DNA of 64,000 nt from Lysobacter sp. yr284 (GTDB lineage Bacteria > Pseudomonadota > Gammaproteobacteria > Xanthomonadales > Xanthomonadaceae): assembly GCF_900107375.1 (NCBI RefSeq), contig NZ_FNPT01000009.1, positions 40,262 to 104,261 of the forward strand, read 5' to 3'. Below the pieces are notes generated by a model that worked only from the letters and a program-made list of their open reading frames with translations, did no database searches and was not told the DNA's origin. The translations under genes were made by a program, and so were the position numbers. Shown in pieces: positions 28,377-40,566 of the stretch. Position 1 is the first letter of the stretch, and the number at the start of each line of letters is the position of its first letter.

Positions 28377-28461
28377 GCCCAGATGGCGGAATTGGTAGAC
28401 GCACTACCTTGAGGTGGTAGCGACTTAGGTCGTGGGGGTTCGAGTCCCCCTTTGGGCACCA
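28377..28461 (+). tRNA. tRNA-Leu (anticodon GAG)
   Basis: An 85-nt class II tRNA. The acceptor stem GCCCAGA pairs with TTTGGGC (one G-T wobble), discriminator A and encoded CCA. The anticodon loop is TTGAGGT between stems CTACC and GGTAG, anticodon GAG. The long variable arm CGACTTAGGTCG and the GGGGG-TTCGAGT-CCCCC T-arm are complete. Its place between secG and nuo is conserved in gammaproteobacteria. Confidence 0.98.
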
Positions 28462-28679
28462 CATCCAACCCAGCAACATCCAAGTCCGATGTCTGCGATG
28501 TCGATGCTTTAGACAAGCAGTAGACGAGCAAGACAAGCAATTCGCACCACGGTACGCAGGTGCGGCACGCACGGCGGGCCGCTCCGCGCGTCCGGACGAC
28601 TGGGCGCCGCGGCGCCAAGCCAAGGGTTCGCGTGACACGCGCCCCCATGTAGCCGAACAAGTAGCCGAGAGAACACCGC

Positions 28680-29036
28680 GTGCTGGCCGAATACCTGCCG
28701 ACTCTGTTGTTCCTGATCGTCGCCAGCGGTATCGGCGTCGCCCTGTTGGTAGTAGGCAATGTGCTCGGGCCCAAGCGCCCGACCGCGGAGAAACTGTCTC
28801 CGTACGAATGCGGCTTCGAAGCCTTCGAAGACGCGCGCATGCAGTTCGACGTGCGCTACTACCTGATCGCCATCCAGTTCATCATCTTCGATCTGGAAAT
28901 CATCTTCATCGTGCCCTGGGCCACCGTGTTCCGAGATCTCGGCGTGGTCGGCCTGATCGAGATGGGCATTTTCGCCAGCATGCTCCTGCTCGGCTTCGTT
29001 TACGTCTGGAAGAAGGGAGCGCTCGAATGGGAGTGA
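28680..29036 (+). CDS. nuoA: NADH-quinone oxidoreductase subunit A
   Basis: A 118-residue membrane subunit of complex I with three transmembrane helices (about 8-28, 62-82, 90-110). The conserved loop [24 protein letters not shown], containing the family cysteine (YECGFE), sits between helices 1 and 2 near the quinone site. It starts with GTG at 28680. First gene of a 14-gene nuo operon that begins about 220 bases after tRNA-Leu. It overlaps nuoB by 10 bases. Confidence 0.97.
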   Translation: MLAEYLPTLLFLIVASGIGVALLVVGNVLGPKRPTAEKLSPYECGFEAFEDARMQFDVRYYLIAIQFIIFDLEIIFIVPWATVFRDLGVVGLIEMGIFASMLLLGFVYVWKKGALEWE

Positions 29037-29602
29037 TCCAAACCGTGTCCGGGTTGATGCACAACCCGTTGCCGGAAGGCCGCCTGGACGACATCCTGCG
29101 CCCCGAGGGCGAGAACCCGCTGTTGCAGCAGGGTTTCGTCACCACCAATCTCGACACCCTGTGGAACTGGGCGCGCACCGGCTCGATGTGGCCGATGACC
29201 TTCGGCCTGGCCTGCTGCGCGGTCGAGATGATGCACGCCGGCGCCGCGCGTCTGGACCTGGACCGCTACGGCGTGGTGTTCCGCCCGTCGCCGCGCCAGT
29301 CCGACGTGATGATCGTGGCCGGCACCCTGGTCAACAAGATGGCCCCGGCGCTGCGCAAGGTCTACGACCAGATGCCGGACCCGAAGTGGGTCATCTCGAT
29401 GGGCAGCTGCGCCAACGGCGGCGGCTACTATCACTATTCCTATGCGGTGGTGCGCGGCTGCGACCGCGTGGTGCCGGTCGACGTCTACGTGCCGGGCTGC
29501 CCGCCGACCGCCGAGGCGCTGGTCTACGGCATCCTGCAGTTGCAGCGCAAGATCCGCCGCGGCACCAACTTCGGCGACGCCAAGCAGGGTGTGCGCGAAT
29601 GA
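29027..29602 (+). CDS. nuoB: NADH-quinone oxidoreductase subunit B
   Basis: A 191-residue peripheral-arm subunit that carries the terminal 4Fe-4S cluster N2 next to the quinone pocket. The ligands are Cys63 and Cys64 (LACCAVE), Cys128 (MGSCAN) and Cys158 (VPGCPP). The ATG at 29027 lies within the end of nuoA; the stop overlaps the nuoC start (ATGA). Confidence 0.97.
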   Translation: MGVIQTVSGLMHNPLPEGRLDDILRPEGENPLLQQGFVTTNLDTLWNWARTGSMWPMTFGLACCAVEMMHAGAARLDLDRYGVVFRPSPRQSDVMIVAGTLVNKMAPALRKVYDQMPDPKWVISMGSCANGGGYYHYSYAVVRGCDRVVPVDVYVPGCPPTAEALVYGILQLQRKIRRGTNFGDAKQGVRE

Positions 29603-30318
29603 GCCCGGCCGATCTCGCCCAGCGCCTGGACGCGCGTTTCCCGCAGGCCGCCATCGTCGTCGCGCAACCGCGCGGCGAAATTACTTTGGAAGTCGCCCAC
29701 GACCAGTTCCTGGAAGCCGCGCGCATCCTGCGCGACGAACTCGGCTTCGAGCAGTGCGTGGACGTCAGCGGCGTGGACTACCTGACCTACGGCAGCGACG
29801 AGTGGGACACCGACGTGTCCTCGGAAGGTTTCTCGCGCGGCGTGGAGGGCAAGAGCGCCGGCCGCTTCCGTTGGGGCGAAGAGCCCAACGGCGCCGAAGA
29901 CGCCCGGCCCGCGCGCCGCTTCGCCGCGGTCGCCCACCTGCTGTCGTACCAGCACAACGCGCGCGTGCGCCTGAAGGCGTTCGCGCCGAACGACGACCTG
30001 CCGGTGGTGCCGTCGCTGACCTCGGTGCACCCGGGCGTCAACTGGTTCGAGCGCGAAGCCTTCGACCTGTACGGCATCGTCTTCGAAGGCCACCCGGACC
30101 TGCGCCGGATCCTCACCGACTACGGTTTCGTCGGCCATCCGTTCCGCAAGGACTTCCCGCTGATCGGCAACGTCGAAGTGCGCTACGACGCCGAAAAGCG
30201 CCGCGTGGTGTACGAACCGGTGTCGATCGAGCCGCGCGTCGGCGTGCCGCGCGTGATCCGCGAGGACGCGCGCTACCAGACCGCGCAGGGCGAGCAGTCG
30301 CAGCGCGAGGTGAAGTGA
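29599..30318 (+). CDS. nuoC: NADH-quinone oxidoreductase subunit C
   Basis: A 239-residue peripheral-arm subunit without cofactors. The 30-kDa family signature is in the second half: [33 protein letters not shown] and HPFRKDFPL. Relative to short NuoC proteins it has an insertion of about 35 residues (around 68-105, starting [14 protein letters not shown]), a feature I associate with xanthomonad NuoC. It overlaps nuoB by 4 bases and is 1 base from nuoD. NuoC and NuoD are separate genes here, not fused as in E. coli. Confidence 0.96.
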   Translation: MSPADLAQRLDARFPQAAIVVAQPRGEITLEVAHDQFLEAARILRDELGFEQCVDVSGVDYLTYGSDEWDTDVSSEGFSRGVEGKSAGRFRWGEEPNGAEDARPARRFAAVAHLLSYQHNARVRLKAFAPNDDLPVVPSLTSVHPGVNWFEREAFDLYGIVFEGHPDLRRILTDYGFVGHPFRKDFPLIGNVEVRYDAEKRRVVYEPVSIEPRVGVPRVIREDARYQTAQGEQSQREVK

Positions 30319-30319
30319 G

Positions 30320-31630
30320 ATGAGCAACCCCGCCAGCGACATGCCCTTGGTGAACCTCAACACCTCCGGCCTCAACAACGCCGAGATCCGCAACTACACC
30401 TTCAATTTCGGTCCCCAGCATCCGGCCGCGCACGGCGTGCTGCGCCTGATCCTGGAGATGGACGGCGAAGTGGTGCAGCGCGCCGATCCGCACATCGGCC
30501 TGCTCCACCGCGGCACCGAGAAGCTCGCCGAGTCCAAGCCGTTCAACCAGTCGATCGGCTACATGGACCGGCTCGACTACGTGTCGATGATGTGCAACGA
30601 GCACGCCTACGTGCGCGCGATCGAGACCCTGCTGGGAATCGAGGCGCCGGTGCGCGCGCAGTACATCCGCACGCTGTTCGACGAAGTCACCCGCATCCTG
30701 AACCACCTGATGTGGGTCGGTTCCAACGCGCTCGACCTGGGCGCGATGGCGGTGTTCCTGTACGCCTTCCGCGAGCGCGAAGAGCTGATGGACTGCTACG
30801 AGGCGGTCTCCGGCGCGCGCATGCACGCGGCCTACTACCGTCCTGGCGGCGTCTACCGCGACCTGCCGGACCGGATGCCGAAGTACAAGGAATCGCCCTG
30901 GAAGAAGGGCGCCGGCCTCAAGCGCTTCAACGAGTGGCGCGAAGGCTCGATGCTCGATTACCTGGACGCGTTCGCCGACGACTTCCCCAAGCGCGTCGAC
31001 GAATACGAGACGCTGCTGACCGAAAACCGCATCTGGAAGCAGCGCACCGTCGGCATCGGCGTGGTCTCGCCCGAACAGGCCCTGGCCTGGGGCATGACCG
31101 GCCCGATGATCCGCGGCTCCGGCATCGCCTGGGACTTGCGCAAGAAGCAGCCCTACGCCAAGTACGCGGAGGTCGACTTCGACATCCCGGTCGGCGTCAA
31201 CGGCGACTGCTACGACCGCTACCTGGTGCGCGTGGCCGAGATGCGCGAATCCACCCGCATCATCAAGCAGTGCGTGAAGTGGCTGCGCGCCAACCCCGGC
31301 CCCGTGATCGTCGACAACTTCAAGGTCGCCCCGCCCAAGCGCGAGGAGATGAAGGACGACATGGAAGCGCTGATCCACCACTTCAAGCTGTTCTCGGAAG
31401 GCTATTGCGTGCCGGCCGGCGAGACCTACTGCGCCGTGGAAGCCCCGAAGGGCGAATTCGGCTGCTACCTGGTCTCCGACGGCGCCAACAAGCCGTTCCG
31501 GGTGAAGCTGCGCGCGCCGGGCTTCGCCCACCTCTCGTCGATGGACGAGGTCGTCAAGGGCCACATGCTGGCCGACGTGGTGGCGATGATCGGCACCTAC
31601 GACATCGTGTTCGGCGAGATCGATCGCTGA
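30320..31630 (+). CDS. nuoD: NADH-quinone oxidoreductase subunit D
   Basis: A 436-residue subunit, related to NiFe hydrogenase large subunits, that lines the quinone-binding site. Motifs: [48 protein letters not shown] and the C-terminal [18 protein letters not shown]. About 20 N-terminal residues precede the conserved start. The ATG follows the nuoC stop by one base, with GAGGTGAAG upstream. Confidence 0.97.
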   Translation: MSNPASDMPLVNLNTSGLNNAEIRNYTFNFGPQHPAAHGVLRLILEMDGEVVQRADPHIGLLHRGTEKLAESKPFNQSIGYMDRLDYVSMMCNEHAYVRAIETLLGIEAPVRAQYIRTLFDEVTRILNHLMWVGSNALDLGAMAVFLYAFREREELMDCYEAVSGARMHAAYYRPGGVYRDLPDRMPKYKESPWKKGAGLKRFNEWREGSMLDYLDAFADDFPKRVDEYETLLTENRIWKQRTVGIGVVSPEQALAWGMTGPMIRGSGIAWDLRKKQPYAKYAEVDFDIPVGVNGDCYDRYLVRVAEMRESTRIIKQCVKWLRANPGPVIVDNFKVAPPKREEMKDDMEALIHHFKLFSEGYCVPAGETYCAVEAPKGEFGCYLVSDGANKPFRVKLRAPGFAHLSSMDEVVKGHMLADVVAMIGTYDIVFGEIDR

Positions 31631-31697
31631 TCTTGCCGCACTGAAGGTTTGTCCCAGACCGGGCGCCGGGGGCGCGCGGTCGCAGAGGAAAGAAGAA

Positions 31698-32225
31698 ATG
31701 AAGGCGACAGGCAATTTCGAGGCCGCACAGCACGTCGATCCGATGGTGGCGTTGTCCGAAGCGACGCGCGCGCACATCGATCACTGGCTGACCAAGTTCC
31801 CGCCGGACCGCAAGCGGTCGGCGGTGCTGCAGGGCCTGCACGCGGCGCAGGAGCAGAACGGCGGTTGGCTGACCGACGAGCTGATCGCCGCGGTGGCCAA
31901 GTACCTGAGCCTGCCGCCGGTGTGGGCGTACGAGGTGGCGAGCTTCTATTCGATGTTCGAGACGCAGAAGGTCGGCCGCAACAACGTCGCCTTCTGCACC
32001 AACATCAGCTGCTGGCTCAACGGCGCGCAGGACCTGGTCGCGCACGCCGAGAAGAAGCTGGGCTGCAAGCTCGGCGAATCCACCGCCGACGGCCGGGTCT
32101 TCCTCAAGCGCGAGGAAGAGTGCCTGGCCGCGTGCTGCGGCGCGCCGGTGGTCGTCGTCAACGGTCATTACCACGAGAAGCTCGACGCGGCGAAAGTCGA
32201 CGAGCTGCTCGACGGTCTGAAGTGA
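31698..32225 (+). CDS. nuoE: NADH-quinone oxidoreductase subunit E
   Basis: A 175-residue thioredoxin-like ferredoxin subunit with the N1a 2Fe-2S cluster. The four ligands are Cys100, Cys105 (CTNISC), Cys142 and Cys146 (CLAAC); the spacing matches E. coli NuoE. It starts 67 bases after nuoD with an AAAGAAG site, and nuoF begins 11 bases after its stop. Confidence 0.97.
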   Translation: MKATGNFEAAQHVDPMVALSEATRAHIDHWLTKFPPDRKRSAVLQGLHAAQEQNGGWLTDELIAAVAKYLSLPPVWAYEVASFYSMFETQKVGRNNVAFCTNISCWLNGAQDLVAHAEKKLGCKLGESTADGRVFLKREEECLAACCGAPVVVVNGHYHEKLDAAKVDELLDGLK

Positions 32226-32236
32226 GGTCGGGCGAG

Positions 32237-33603
<1,367 letters not shown>

Positions 33604-33607
<4 letters not shown>

Positions 33608-35850
33608 GCGCGCAGCCCGTAAATCCGAACCTGCCGCCCGACCACGTCACCGTCTTCATCGACGGCGTCGAGATGGCCGCGCCGAAGAATTCGATGATCA
33701 TCCATGCCGCCGACAAGGCCGGCATCCCGATCCCGCGTTTCTGCTACCACGACAAGCTGGCGATCGCCGCCAACTGCCGCATGTGCCTGGTCGACACCGA
33801 GGTCGGCGGCCGCGCCGCGCCGAAGCCGTCGCCGGCCTGCGCCACGCCGGTGATGGACGGCCTGAAGGTGTTCACCCGCAACGAGCGCGCGCTGAAGTCG
33901 CAGCGCAACGTGATGGAATTCCTGCTCGCCAACCACCCGCTGGATTGCCCGATCTGCGACCAGGGCGGCGAGTGCGAGCTGCAGGACGTGTCGATGGGCT
34001 ACGGCCGTTCGGTCAGCCGCTACGCCGAGCGCAAGCGCGTGGTGCCCGACGAGGACATCGGTCCGCTGGTCGCCACCGAGATGACCCGCTGCATCCAGTG
34101 CACCCGCTGCGTGCGCTTCACCGCCGAGATCGCCGGCACGTACGAGCTCGGCGGCATGTACCGCGGCGAGAACCTGCAGATCGGCACCTTCGACGGCAAG
34201 CCGCTGACCACCGAACTGTCGGGCAACGTCATCGACGTGTGCCCGGTCGGCGCGCTGACCAACAAGGTGTTCCAGTTCAAGGCGCGGCCGTGGGAACTGA
34301 CCGCGCGCGAGTCGCTGGGCTACCACGATGCGCTCGGCAGCAACCTGTTCCTGCACGTGCGCCGCGGCGACGTGCTGCGCACCGTGCCGCGCGACAACGA
34401 AGCGGTCAACGAGTGCTGGCTGTCGGACCGCGACCGTTATTCGCACCAGGGCCTGTACGCGGAAGACCGCGCCCAGCGTCCGCTGGTCAAGGACGGCGGC
34501 GAGTGGCGCGAAGCCTCTTGGGAAGAAGCGCTCAGCCGCGCCGCCAAGATCCTGCGCGACAACGGCGGCGACAACCTCGGCGTGCTCGCGCATCCGGCGA
34601 CCTCGAACGAAGAGGGCGCGCTGCTGGCGCGCCTGGCGCAGGCCCTGGGCACCGGCAACCTCGACCACCGCATTTCCCAGCACGACCTGTCCGACGCCGC
34701 CGTGGCCGAGACCTTCGCCATGCCGGTCGCCGAGATCGACCAGGCCGACGTGGTCGTCATCGTCGGCAGCAACCTGCGCCACGAGTTGCCGCTGGTGCAC
34801 CAGCGCGTGCGCAAGGCCTTCGCCCGCGGCGCCAAGGTGCACGTGGTCAACCCGGTCGACTTCGACTTCACCTTCGACATCGCCAGCAAGCGCATCGTCG
34901 CGCCGTCGCAGCTCGCCGCCGCGCTGGGCGAGGACGCGCTGGGCGAGATCGCCAAGGCCGGCAACCATGTCGCGCTGATTCTGGGCGGCGTGGCCGAGAA
35001 CGGCCCGTACGCGGCCGCGATCCGCGCTGCCGCCAAGGCCTTCGCCGACGCCACCGGCGCCAGGCTGTGCCGCATCCCGCAGGGCGCCAACGCGGTCGGC
35101 CTGGCGCGCCACGGCGTGCTGCCGAGCGCGCGCGACGCGGGTTCGATGCTCAGCGACGCGCGCAGCGCCTACGTGATCTACGGCATCGAGCCGGGCCTGG
35201 ATTTCGCCGATACCGAAAGCGCCCTGCGCGCGCTCGGCGCGGCCCAGGTGGTGGCCTTCAGCCATTACGCCTGCCGCTCGACCAAGGCCGTGGCCGACGT
35301 GATCCTGCCGATCGCGCCGCTGCCGGAAATCGACGCGACCCTGACCAACCTCGACGGCCGCGACCAGCAGGCCATCGCCGGCGGCAAGCTGCCGGGCCTG
35401 GCCCGCGCCGGCTGGCGCGTGCTGCGCGCACTCGGCGGCGAGCTCGGCGTCCCGGGCTTCGAGTTCACCGACTTCGCCGGCCTGCGCGCGAGCATCGCGC
35501 CGCGCCAGGTGACGCCGGCCGCCGGCCGCGCGCCGAACGTGGCGGGCGAGGGCGGTCTCGAGCTCGCGGTGTCCACCGCGATCTACCGCAGCGACGCCAC
35601 CGTGCGCCGCGCGCCCGCGCTGCAGACCCACCCGCTCAACCTCGAGCCGCGCGCCGTGCTCAATCCGGCCGACGCCGCCGCGCTGGACTTCAGCGACGGC
35701 ATGGTCGGCAAGTTCGGCGCCGGCGCCGGCACCGCGACCCTGCCGGTCGCGATCAGCGCCAAGGTCGCGCCGGGCACGGTGTGGATCGAAAGCGGCCACG
35801 GCGCCACCGCGCCGCTGGGCGCGGGCCGCGTGCAGGCGGGGAGGGCCTAA
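33604..35850 (+). CDS. nuoG: NADH-quinone oxidoreductase subunit G
   Basis: A 748-residue subunit, the largest of the peripheral arm. An N-terminal 2Fe-2S ferredoxin domain (RFCYHDKL, ANCRMC, PACATPV), a His/Cys-ligated 4Fe-4S cluster (Cys115, Cys118, Cys124 in DCPICDQGGEC) and a second 4Fe-4S site (CIQCTRCVRF with a later CPVGAL) come before a molybdopterin-oxidoreductase-like domain of about 500 residues that has lost its cofactor in this family. It ends 3 bases before nuoH. Confidence 0.96.
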
Positions 35851-35853
35851 GCC

Positions 35854-36930
35854 ATGACGGACGGAATGTTCATGACCCAGCTGGTCGACCCGCTGCACAA
35901 CTGGTTCCTGTCGCTGGGCATGGTCGGCGCGGTGCTGTGGATCGTGCTGAAGATCCTGCTGATCGCCATGCCGGTGATCATCACCGTGGCCTTCTACGTG
36001 GTATGGGAACGCAAGCTGATCGGCTGGATGCACGTGCGCCACGGGCCGATGTACGTCGGCATGGGCATCCTGCAGGCCTTCGCCGACGTGTTCAAACTGC
36101 TGTTCAAGGAAGTGATCCAGCCGGCCAAGGCCGAGTCCTTCCTGTACAAGCTGGCGCCGCTGCTGACCCTGGCCCCGGCCTTCGCGGCGTGGGCGGTGGT
36201 GCCGTTCGACGCCAAGCTGGTGCTGTCCAACGCCAACGCCGGCCTGCTGTACCTGCTGGCGATGACCTCGCTGGGCGTGTACGGCATCATCCTCGCCGGT
36301 TGGGCGTCGAACTCGAAATACGCCTTCCTCGGCGCGATGCGCGCCGCCGCGCAGGTGGTGTCGTACGAGATCGCGATGGGCTTCGCCATGGTCGGCGTGA
36401 TGGTCGGCGCCGGCAGCCTCAACCTCACCGACATCGTCATGGCCCAGTCGGGCAACGCCGGCGCGCTGGAGTGGTTCGCGCTGCCGATGCTGCCGCTGTT
36501 CGTCGTCTACTTCATCTCCGGCGTGGCCGAGACCAACCGCGCGCCGTTCGACGTGGTCGAGGGCGAGTCGGAAATCGTCGCCGGCCACATGGTCGAGTAT
36601 TCGGGTTCGGCGTTCGCGCTGTTCTTCCTGGCCGAATACGCGAACATGATCCTGATCAGCTTCCTGACCTCGATCTTCTTCGTCGGCGGCTGGCTGAGCC
36701 CGTTCCAGGGCCTGGGCATTCCGTTCCTGTCGGTCGACGGCTGGTGGTGGTTGCTCGCGAAGGTGTTCTTCTTCGCCAGCTGCTTCATCTGGTTCCGCGC
36801 CTCCTTCCCGCGCTATCGCTACGACCAGATCATGCGTCTGGGCTGGAAGGTATTCATCCCCTTGACCATCGCCTGGATCGTCGTGGTCGCGTTGATGTCG
36901 TACTACGGCATCTTCCTGCCGGGACAGTGA
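35854..36930 (+). CDS. nuoH: NADH-quinone oxidoreductase subunit H
   Basis: A 358-residue membrane subunit with about eight to nine helices that forms the roof of the quinone cavity. Conserved loops: [64 protein letters not shown] and the C-terminal [21 protein letters not shown]. The start ATG follows nuoG by three bases. Confidence 0.97.
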   Translation: MTDGMFMTQLVDPLHNWFLSLGMVGAVLWIVLKILLIAMPVIITVAFYVVWERKLIGWMHVRHGPMYVGMGILQAFADVFKLLFKEVIQPAKAESFLYKLAPLLTLAPAFAAWAVVPFDAKLVLSNANAGLLYLLAMTSLGVYGIILAGWASNSKYAFLGAMRAAAQVVSYEIAMGFAMVGVMVGAGSLNLTDIVMAQSGNAGALEWFALPMLPLFVVYFISGVAETNRAPFDVVEGESEIVAGHMVEYSGSAFALFFLAEYANMILISFLTSIFFVGGWLSPFQGLGIPFLSVDGWWWLLAKVFFFASCFIWFRASFPRYRYDQIMRLGWKVFIPLTIAWIVVVALMSYYGIFLPGQ

Positions 36931-36943
36931 GGCGGAGCAACTC

Positions 36944-37432
36944 ATGAATCGCATCGTTTCCTATTTCAAGAGCCTGCTCCTGATCGAGCTCGCGCAGGGC
37001 CTCGGGCTGACGCTCAAGTACCTGTTCAAGCCCAAGTACACGCTGATGTACCCGATGGAGAAGACCCCGCAATCGCCGCGCTTCCGCGGCGTGCACGCGC
37101 TGCGCCGCTATCCCAACGGCGAAGAGCGCTGCATCGCCTGCAAGCTGTGCGAGGCGGTGTGCCCGGCGCTTGCGATCACCATCGATTCGGAGAAGCGCGC
37201 GGACGGCACCCGCCGCACGACCCGCTACGACATCGACCTGTTCAAGTGCATCTTCTGCGGATTCTGCGAGGAATCCTGCCCGGTCGACTCGATCGTGGAG
37301 ACCCACATCCACGAGTACCACTTCGACCAGCGCGGACAGAACATCGTCACCAAGCCGCAGCTGTTGGCGATCGGCGACCGTCTCGAGACCGAGATCGCCG
37401 AGCGCCGCGCCGCCGACGCCGCCTTCCGCTGA
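36944..37432 (+). CDS. nuoI: NADH-quinone oxidoreductase subunit I
   Basis: A 162-residue ferredoxin-like subunit with two 4Fe-4S clusters (N6a and N6b). Ligand sets are Cys63/66/69/73 ([11 protein letters not shown]) and Cys102/105/108/112 ([11 protein letters not shown]). Both clusters are complete. The N-terminal amphipathic helix docks it on the membrane arm. Confidence 0.97.
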   Translation: MNRIVSYFKSLLLIELAQGLGLTLKYLFKPKYTLMYPMEKTPQSPRFRGVHALRRYPNGEERCIACKLCEAVCPALAITIDSEKRADGTRRTTRYDIDLFKCIFCGFCEESCPVDSIVETHIHEYHFDQRGQNIVTKPQLLAIGDRLETEIAERRAADAAFR

Positions 37433-37441
37433 GTACACGAC

Positions 37442-38083
37442 ATGGATCTCGCCCAGATCGCCTTCTTCGTCTTCGCCGCCATGGCCACGCTTTCGGCCGT
37501 GGCCGTGATCAGCGTCAAGAACCCGGTCCATGCCGCGCTCAGCCTGGTGCTGACCTTCTTCTCGGTCGCCTGCGTGTGGATCATCGCCGGCGCCGAATTC
37601 CTCGGCGTGGCCCTGATCCTGGTCTACGTCGGCGCGGTGATGGTGCTGTTCCTGTTCGTGGTGATGATGCTCGACATCGACGTCGCCCCGCTGCGCGAGG
37701 GCTACGTGCGCTACCTGCCGGTCGGCCTGTTGGTCGCGGTGGTGATGCTGGTGGAGATGCTGACCCTGATCGGGGTCAAGGCCAGCCTCGCCGCGCCGTT
37801 GACCGCGGACGCCGCGGGCGGCTCCAACACCAAGTGGCTGGCCACCGCGCTGTTCACCGACTTCCTGCTGCCGTTCGAGATCGCCGCGGTGATCCTGACG
37901 GTGGCGGTGATCGCCGCGGTCATGCTGACCCTGCGCCGCCGCCCGGGCGCCAAGCACCAGAACCCGAGCGAGCAGGCGCGCGTGCGCGCCGCCGATCGCA
38001 TCCGCATGATCAAGATGGACGCCGTCAAGCCCGCCGCCGACCCGGCGCCGGCCGCGGACGCGGCGCAGGAGCCCAAGCCGTGA
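37442..38083 (+). CDS. nuoJ: NADH-quinone oxidoreductase subunit J
   Basis: A 213-residue membrane subunit with five helices, including the [28 protein letters not shown] helix that carries the conserved glutamate and pi-bulge region, split here as [20 protein letters not shown]. The C-terminal 40 residues are a soluble charged and Ala/Pro tail ([15 protein letters not shown]), longer than in E. coli. Overlaps nuoK by 4 bases. Confidence 0.96.
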   Translation: MDLAQIAFFVFAAMATLSAVAVISVKNPVHAALSLVLTFFSVACVWIIAGAEFLGVALILVYVGAVMVLFLFVVMMLDIDVAPLREGYVRYLPVGLLVAVVMLVEMLTLIGVKASLAAPLTADAAGGSNTKWLATALFTDFLLPFEIAAVILTVAVIAAVMLTLRRRPGAKHQNPSEQARVRAADRIRMIKMDAVKPAADPAPAADAAQEPKP

Positions 38084-38406
38084 GCGAATTCTTCGGGGCG
38101 GGCCTCGCCCTCGGCCACTTCCTCGCCCTGGGCGCGGTGCTGTTCTGCATCAGCGTGGCCGGCATCTTCCTCAACCGCAAGAACGTGATCGTGCTGCTGA
38201 TGTCGATCGAGCTGATGCTGCTCGCGGTCAACATCAACTTCGTCGCGTTCTCGCGCCAGCTGGCCGATCCGGCCGGTCAGGTGTTCGTGTTCTTCATCCT
38301 GACCGTGGCCGCGGCCGAGGCCGCCATCGGCCTGGCCATCCTGGTCACGCTGTTCCGCAACCGGCGCACGATCAACGTCGCCGAAATCGACTCGATGAAG
38401 GGCTGA
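38080..38406 (+). CDS. nuoK: NADH-quinone oxidoreductase subunit K
   Basis: A 108-residue membrane subunit with three helices, an antiporter-like (MrpC) subunit with conserved acidic residues in helices 2 and 3 ([11 protein letters not shown] and [11 protein letters not shown]). The start is GTG at 38080, overlapping nuoJ as GTGA; it adds a short [10 protein letters not shown] extension before the usual [11 protein letters not shown] beginning. Confidence 0.95.
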   Translation: MSEFFGAGLALGHFLALGAVLFCISVAGIFLNRKNVIVLLMSIELMLLAVNINFVAFSRQLADPAGQVFVFFILTVAAAEAAIGLAILVTLFRNRRTINVAEIDSMKG

Positions 38407-38412
38407 TCCGGC

Positions 38413-40548
38413 ATGGAACCCGCAATCTCCAAGTCCATCCTGCTCGCCATCGTGCTCGCGCCGCTGCTCGGCGCGATCCTGGCCGGCCTGTTCGGGCGCA
38501 AGATCGGCCGCGCCGGCTCGCACACCGTCACCATCCTCGGCGTCGCGGCGAGCTGCGCGATGTCGGTGTACGTGCTGTGGCAGCTGGTCGGCCACGGCGC
38601 CGCACCGTTCAACGAGAACGTCTACACCTGGTTCCAGATCGGCGGTTATGAGGCCCACGTCGGCTTCATGATCGACAAGCTGACCGCGATGATGATGGTG
38701 GTCGTCACCTTCGTCTCGCTGCTGGTGCACATCTACACCATCGGCTACATGGCCGAGGACGACGGCTACCAGCGCTTCTTCAGCTACATCTCGCTGTTCA
38801 CCTTCTCGATGCTCATGCTGGTCATGAGCAACAACTTCCTGCAGCTGTTCTTCGGCTGGGAAGCGGTGGGCCTGGTGTCGTACCTGCTGATCGGCTTCTG
38901 GTTCAAGAAGCCGACCGCGGTGTTCGCCAACCTCAAGGCCTTCCTGGTCAACCGCGTCGGCGACTTCGGCTTCCTGCTCGGCATCGGCGCGGTGCTGGGC
39001 GCGACCGGTTCGCTCGACTACGGCACCGTGTTCGCCCACGCCCCGACCCTGGCCGAGCGCACCATCACCGTCTGGGGCGGCGCCGATCCGATCGTGTGGT
39101 CGCTGCCGACGGTGATCTGCATCTGCCTGTTCATCGGCGCGATGGGCAAGTCGGCGCAGGTGCCGCTGCACGTGTGGCTGCCCGACTCGATGGAAGGCCC
39201 GACCCCGATCTCGGCGCTGATCCACGCCGCGACGATGGTGACCGCCGGCATCTTCATGGTCGCGCGCATGTCGCCGCTGTTCGAGCTGTCGCAGACCGCG
39301 CTGAACTTCGTGCTGTTCATCGGCGCCACCACCGCGTTCTGGACCGGCCTGATCGGCATCGTGCAGAACGACATCAAGCGCGTGGTCGCGTACTCGACCC
39401 TGTCGCAGCTGGGCTACATGACCGTCGCGCTGGGCGTGTCGGCGTACTCGGCGGCGGTGTACCACCTGATGACCCACGCCTTCTTCAAGGCGCTGCTGTT
39501 CCTGGCGGCCGGCTCGGTCATCATCGGCATGCACCACGAGCAGGACATGCGCAAGATGGGCGGCCTGCGCAAGTACATGCCGATCACCTACTGGACCAGC
39601 CTGCTCGGCACCCTGGCCCTGGTCGGCACCCCGTTCTTCGCCGGCTTCTACTCGAAGGACACCATCATCGAGGCGGCCGCGCACGTGGCCCACGGCGAGC
39701 ACGCGACCTGGGTCGCGCAGTACGCCTACTGGGCGGTGCTGCTGGGCGCGTTCGTGACCTCGTTCTACAGCTTCCGCCTGCTGTACATGACCTTCCACGG
39801 CAAGGAGCGCTTCCGCGACGCGCACGCCGAGCACGGCCATGGCCACGACGATCATGCGGCGCACGCCCACGACGATCACGGCGGCAAGCACGACGACCAC
39901 GATCACGCCCACGACGACCATGGCCACCATGGCGCGCACGAGCCGCACGAATCGCCGTGGGTGGTGACCCTGCCGCTGATCCTGCTGGCGATCCCGTCGG
40001 TGCTGATCGGCTTCTTCACCGCCGGCCCGATGCTGTTCGGCACCGACTGGTCCGGCCACGTCAAGCAGCTGCCGTACTTCCTCGGCGCGATCGACCTGCT
40101 GCCCGAGCGCGACACCGTCGCCGAGATGGCCAAGGAGGCCTGGCACGGCCCGGTCGCCTTCGCCCTGCACGGCTTCATGGCCCCCGCGTTCTGGCTGGCC
40201 TTCGGCGGCTTCGCCCTGGCCACGGTCATGTACCTGTGGAAGCCGGAACTGCCGGCCAAGGCGGCCAAGCTGTTCGCGCTGCCGATCCGGATCCTGGAAA
40301 ACAAGTACGGCATGGACAACCTGTGGATCGACGGCTTCGCCGGCGGCGGCATCAAGCTCGGCAAGGCCTCGCGCGTCGTGGACACCAAGCTGATCGACGG
40401 CGCGGTGGTCAACGGCAGCGCCGGCGTGGTCGGCTTCATCGCCAACCTGGCCCGTCACGTCCAATCCGGCTACCTCTACCACTACGCCTTCGCGATGATT
40501 GTCGGCCTGATCGTTCTGCTCGCCGTCGTCATCAAGTTCTGGCACTAA
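38413..40548 (+). CDS. nuoL: NADH-quinone oxidoreductase subunit L with His/Asp-rich loop
   Basis: A 711-residue distal proton-pumping subunit with about 16 helices, Mrp-antiporter-like core (FFGWEAVGLVSYLLIGFW, MGKSAQVPLHVWLPD, STLSQLGYM, HAFFKALLFLAAGS) and the C-terminal lateral helix region. Residues 471-512, between two transmembrane helices, form a 42-residue soluble loop with 17 His and 9 Asp (for example HGHGHDD, HDDHDHAHDD). The conserved core residues for proton transfer appear intact. Its length exceeds the 613 residues of E. coli NuoL, partly due to this loop and an extended C-terminal region. Confidence 0.96.
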   Translation: MEPAISKSILLAIVLAPLLGAILAGLFGRKIGRAGSHTVTILGVAASCAMSVYVLWQLVGHGAAPFNENVYTWFQIGGYEAHVGFMIDKLTAMMMVVVTFVSLLVHIYTIGYMAEDDGYQRFFSYISLFTFSMLMLVMSNNFLQLFFGWEAVGLVSYLLIGFWFKKPTAVFANLKAFLVNRVGDFGFLLGIGAVLGATGSLDYGTVFAHAPTLAERTITVWGGADPIVWSLPTVICICLFIGAMGKSAQVPLHVWLPDSMEGPTPISALIHAATMVTAGIFMVARMSPLFELSQTALNFVLFIGATTAFWTGLIGIVQNDIKRVVAYSTLSQLGYMTVALGVSAYSAAVYHLMTHAFFKALLFLAAGSVIIGMHHEQDMRKMGGLRKYMPITYWTSLLGTLALVGTPFFAGFYSKDTIIEAAAHVAHGEHATWVAQYAYWAVLLGAFVTSFYSFRLLYMTFHGKERFRDAHAEHGHGHDDHAAHAHDDHGGKHDDHDHAHDDHGHHGAHEPHESPWVVTLPLILLAIPSVLIGFFTAGPMLFGTDWSGHVKQLPYFLGAIDLLPERDTVAEMAKEAWHGPVAFALHGFMAPAFWLAFGGFALATVMYLWKPELPAKAAKLFALPIRILENKYGMDNLWIDGFAGGGIKLGKASRVVDTKLIDGAVVNGSAGVVGFIANLARHVQSGYLYHYAFAMIVGLIVLLAVVIKFWH

Positions 40549-40566
40549 TCGACAAGGACACCGAAC

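Noticed and set aside
29599-31630. nuoC-nuoD fusion as in E. coli
   Set aside because: A stop codon ends nuoC at 30318 and nuoD has its own ATG one base later.
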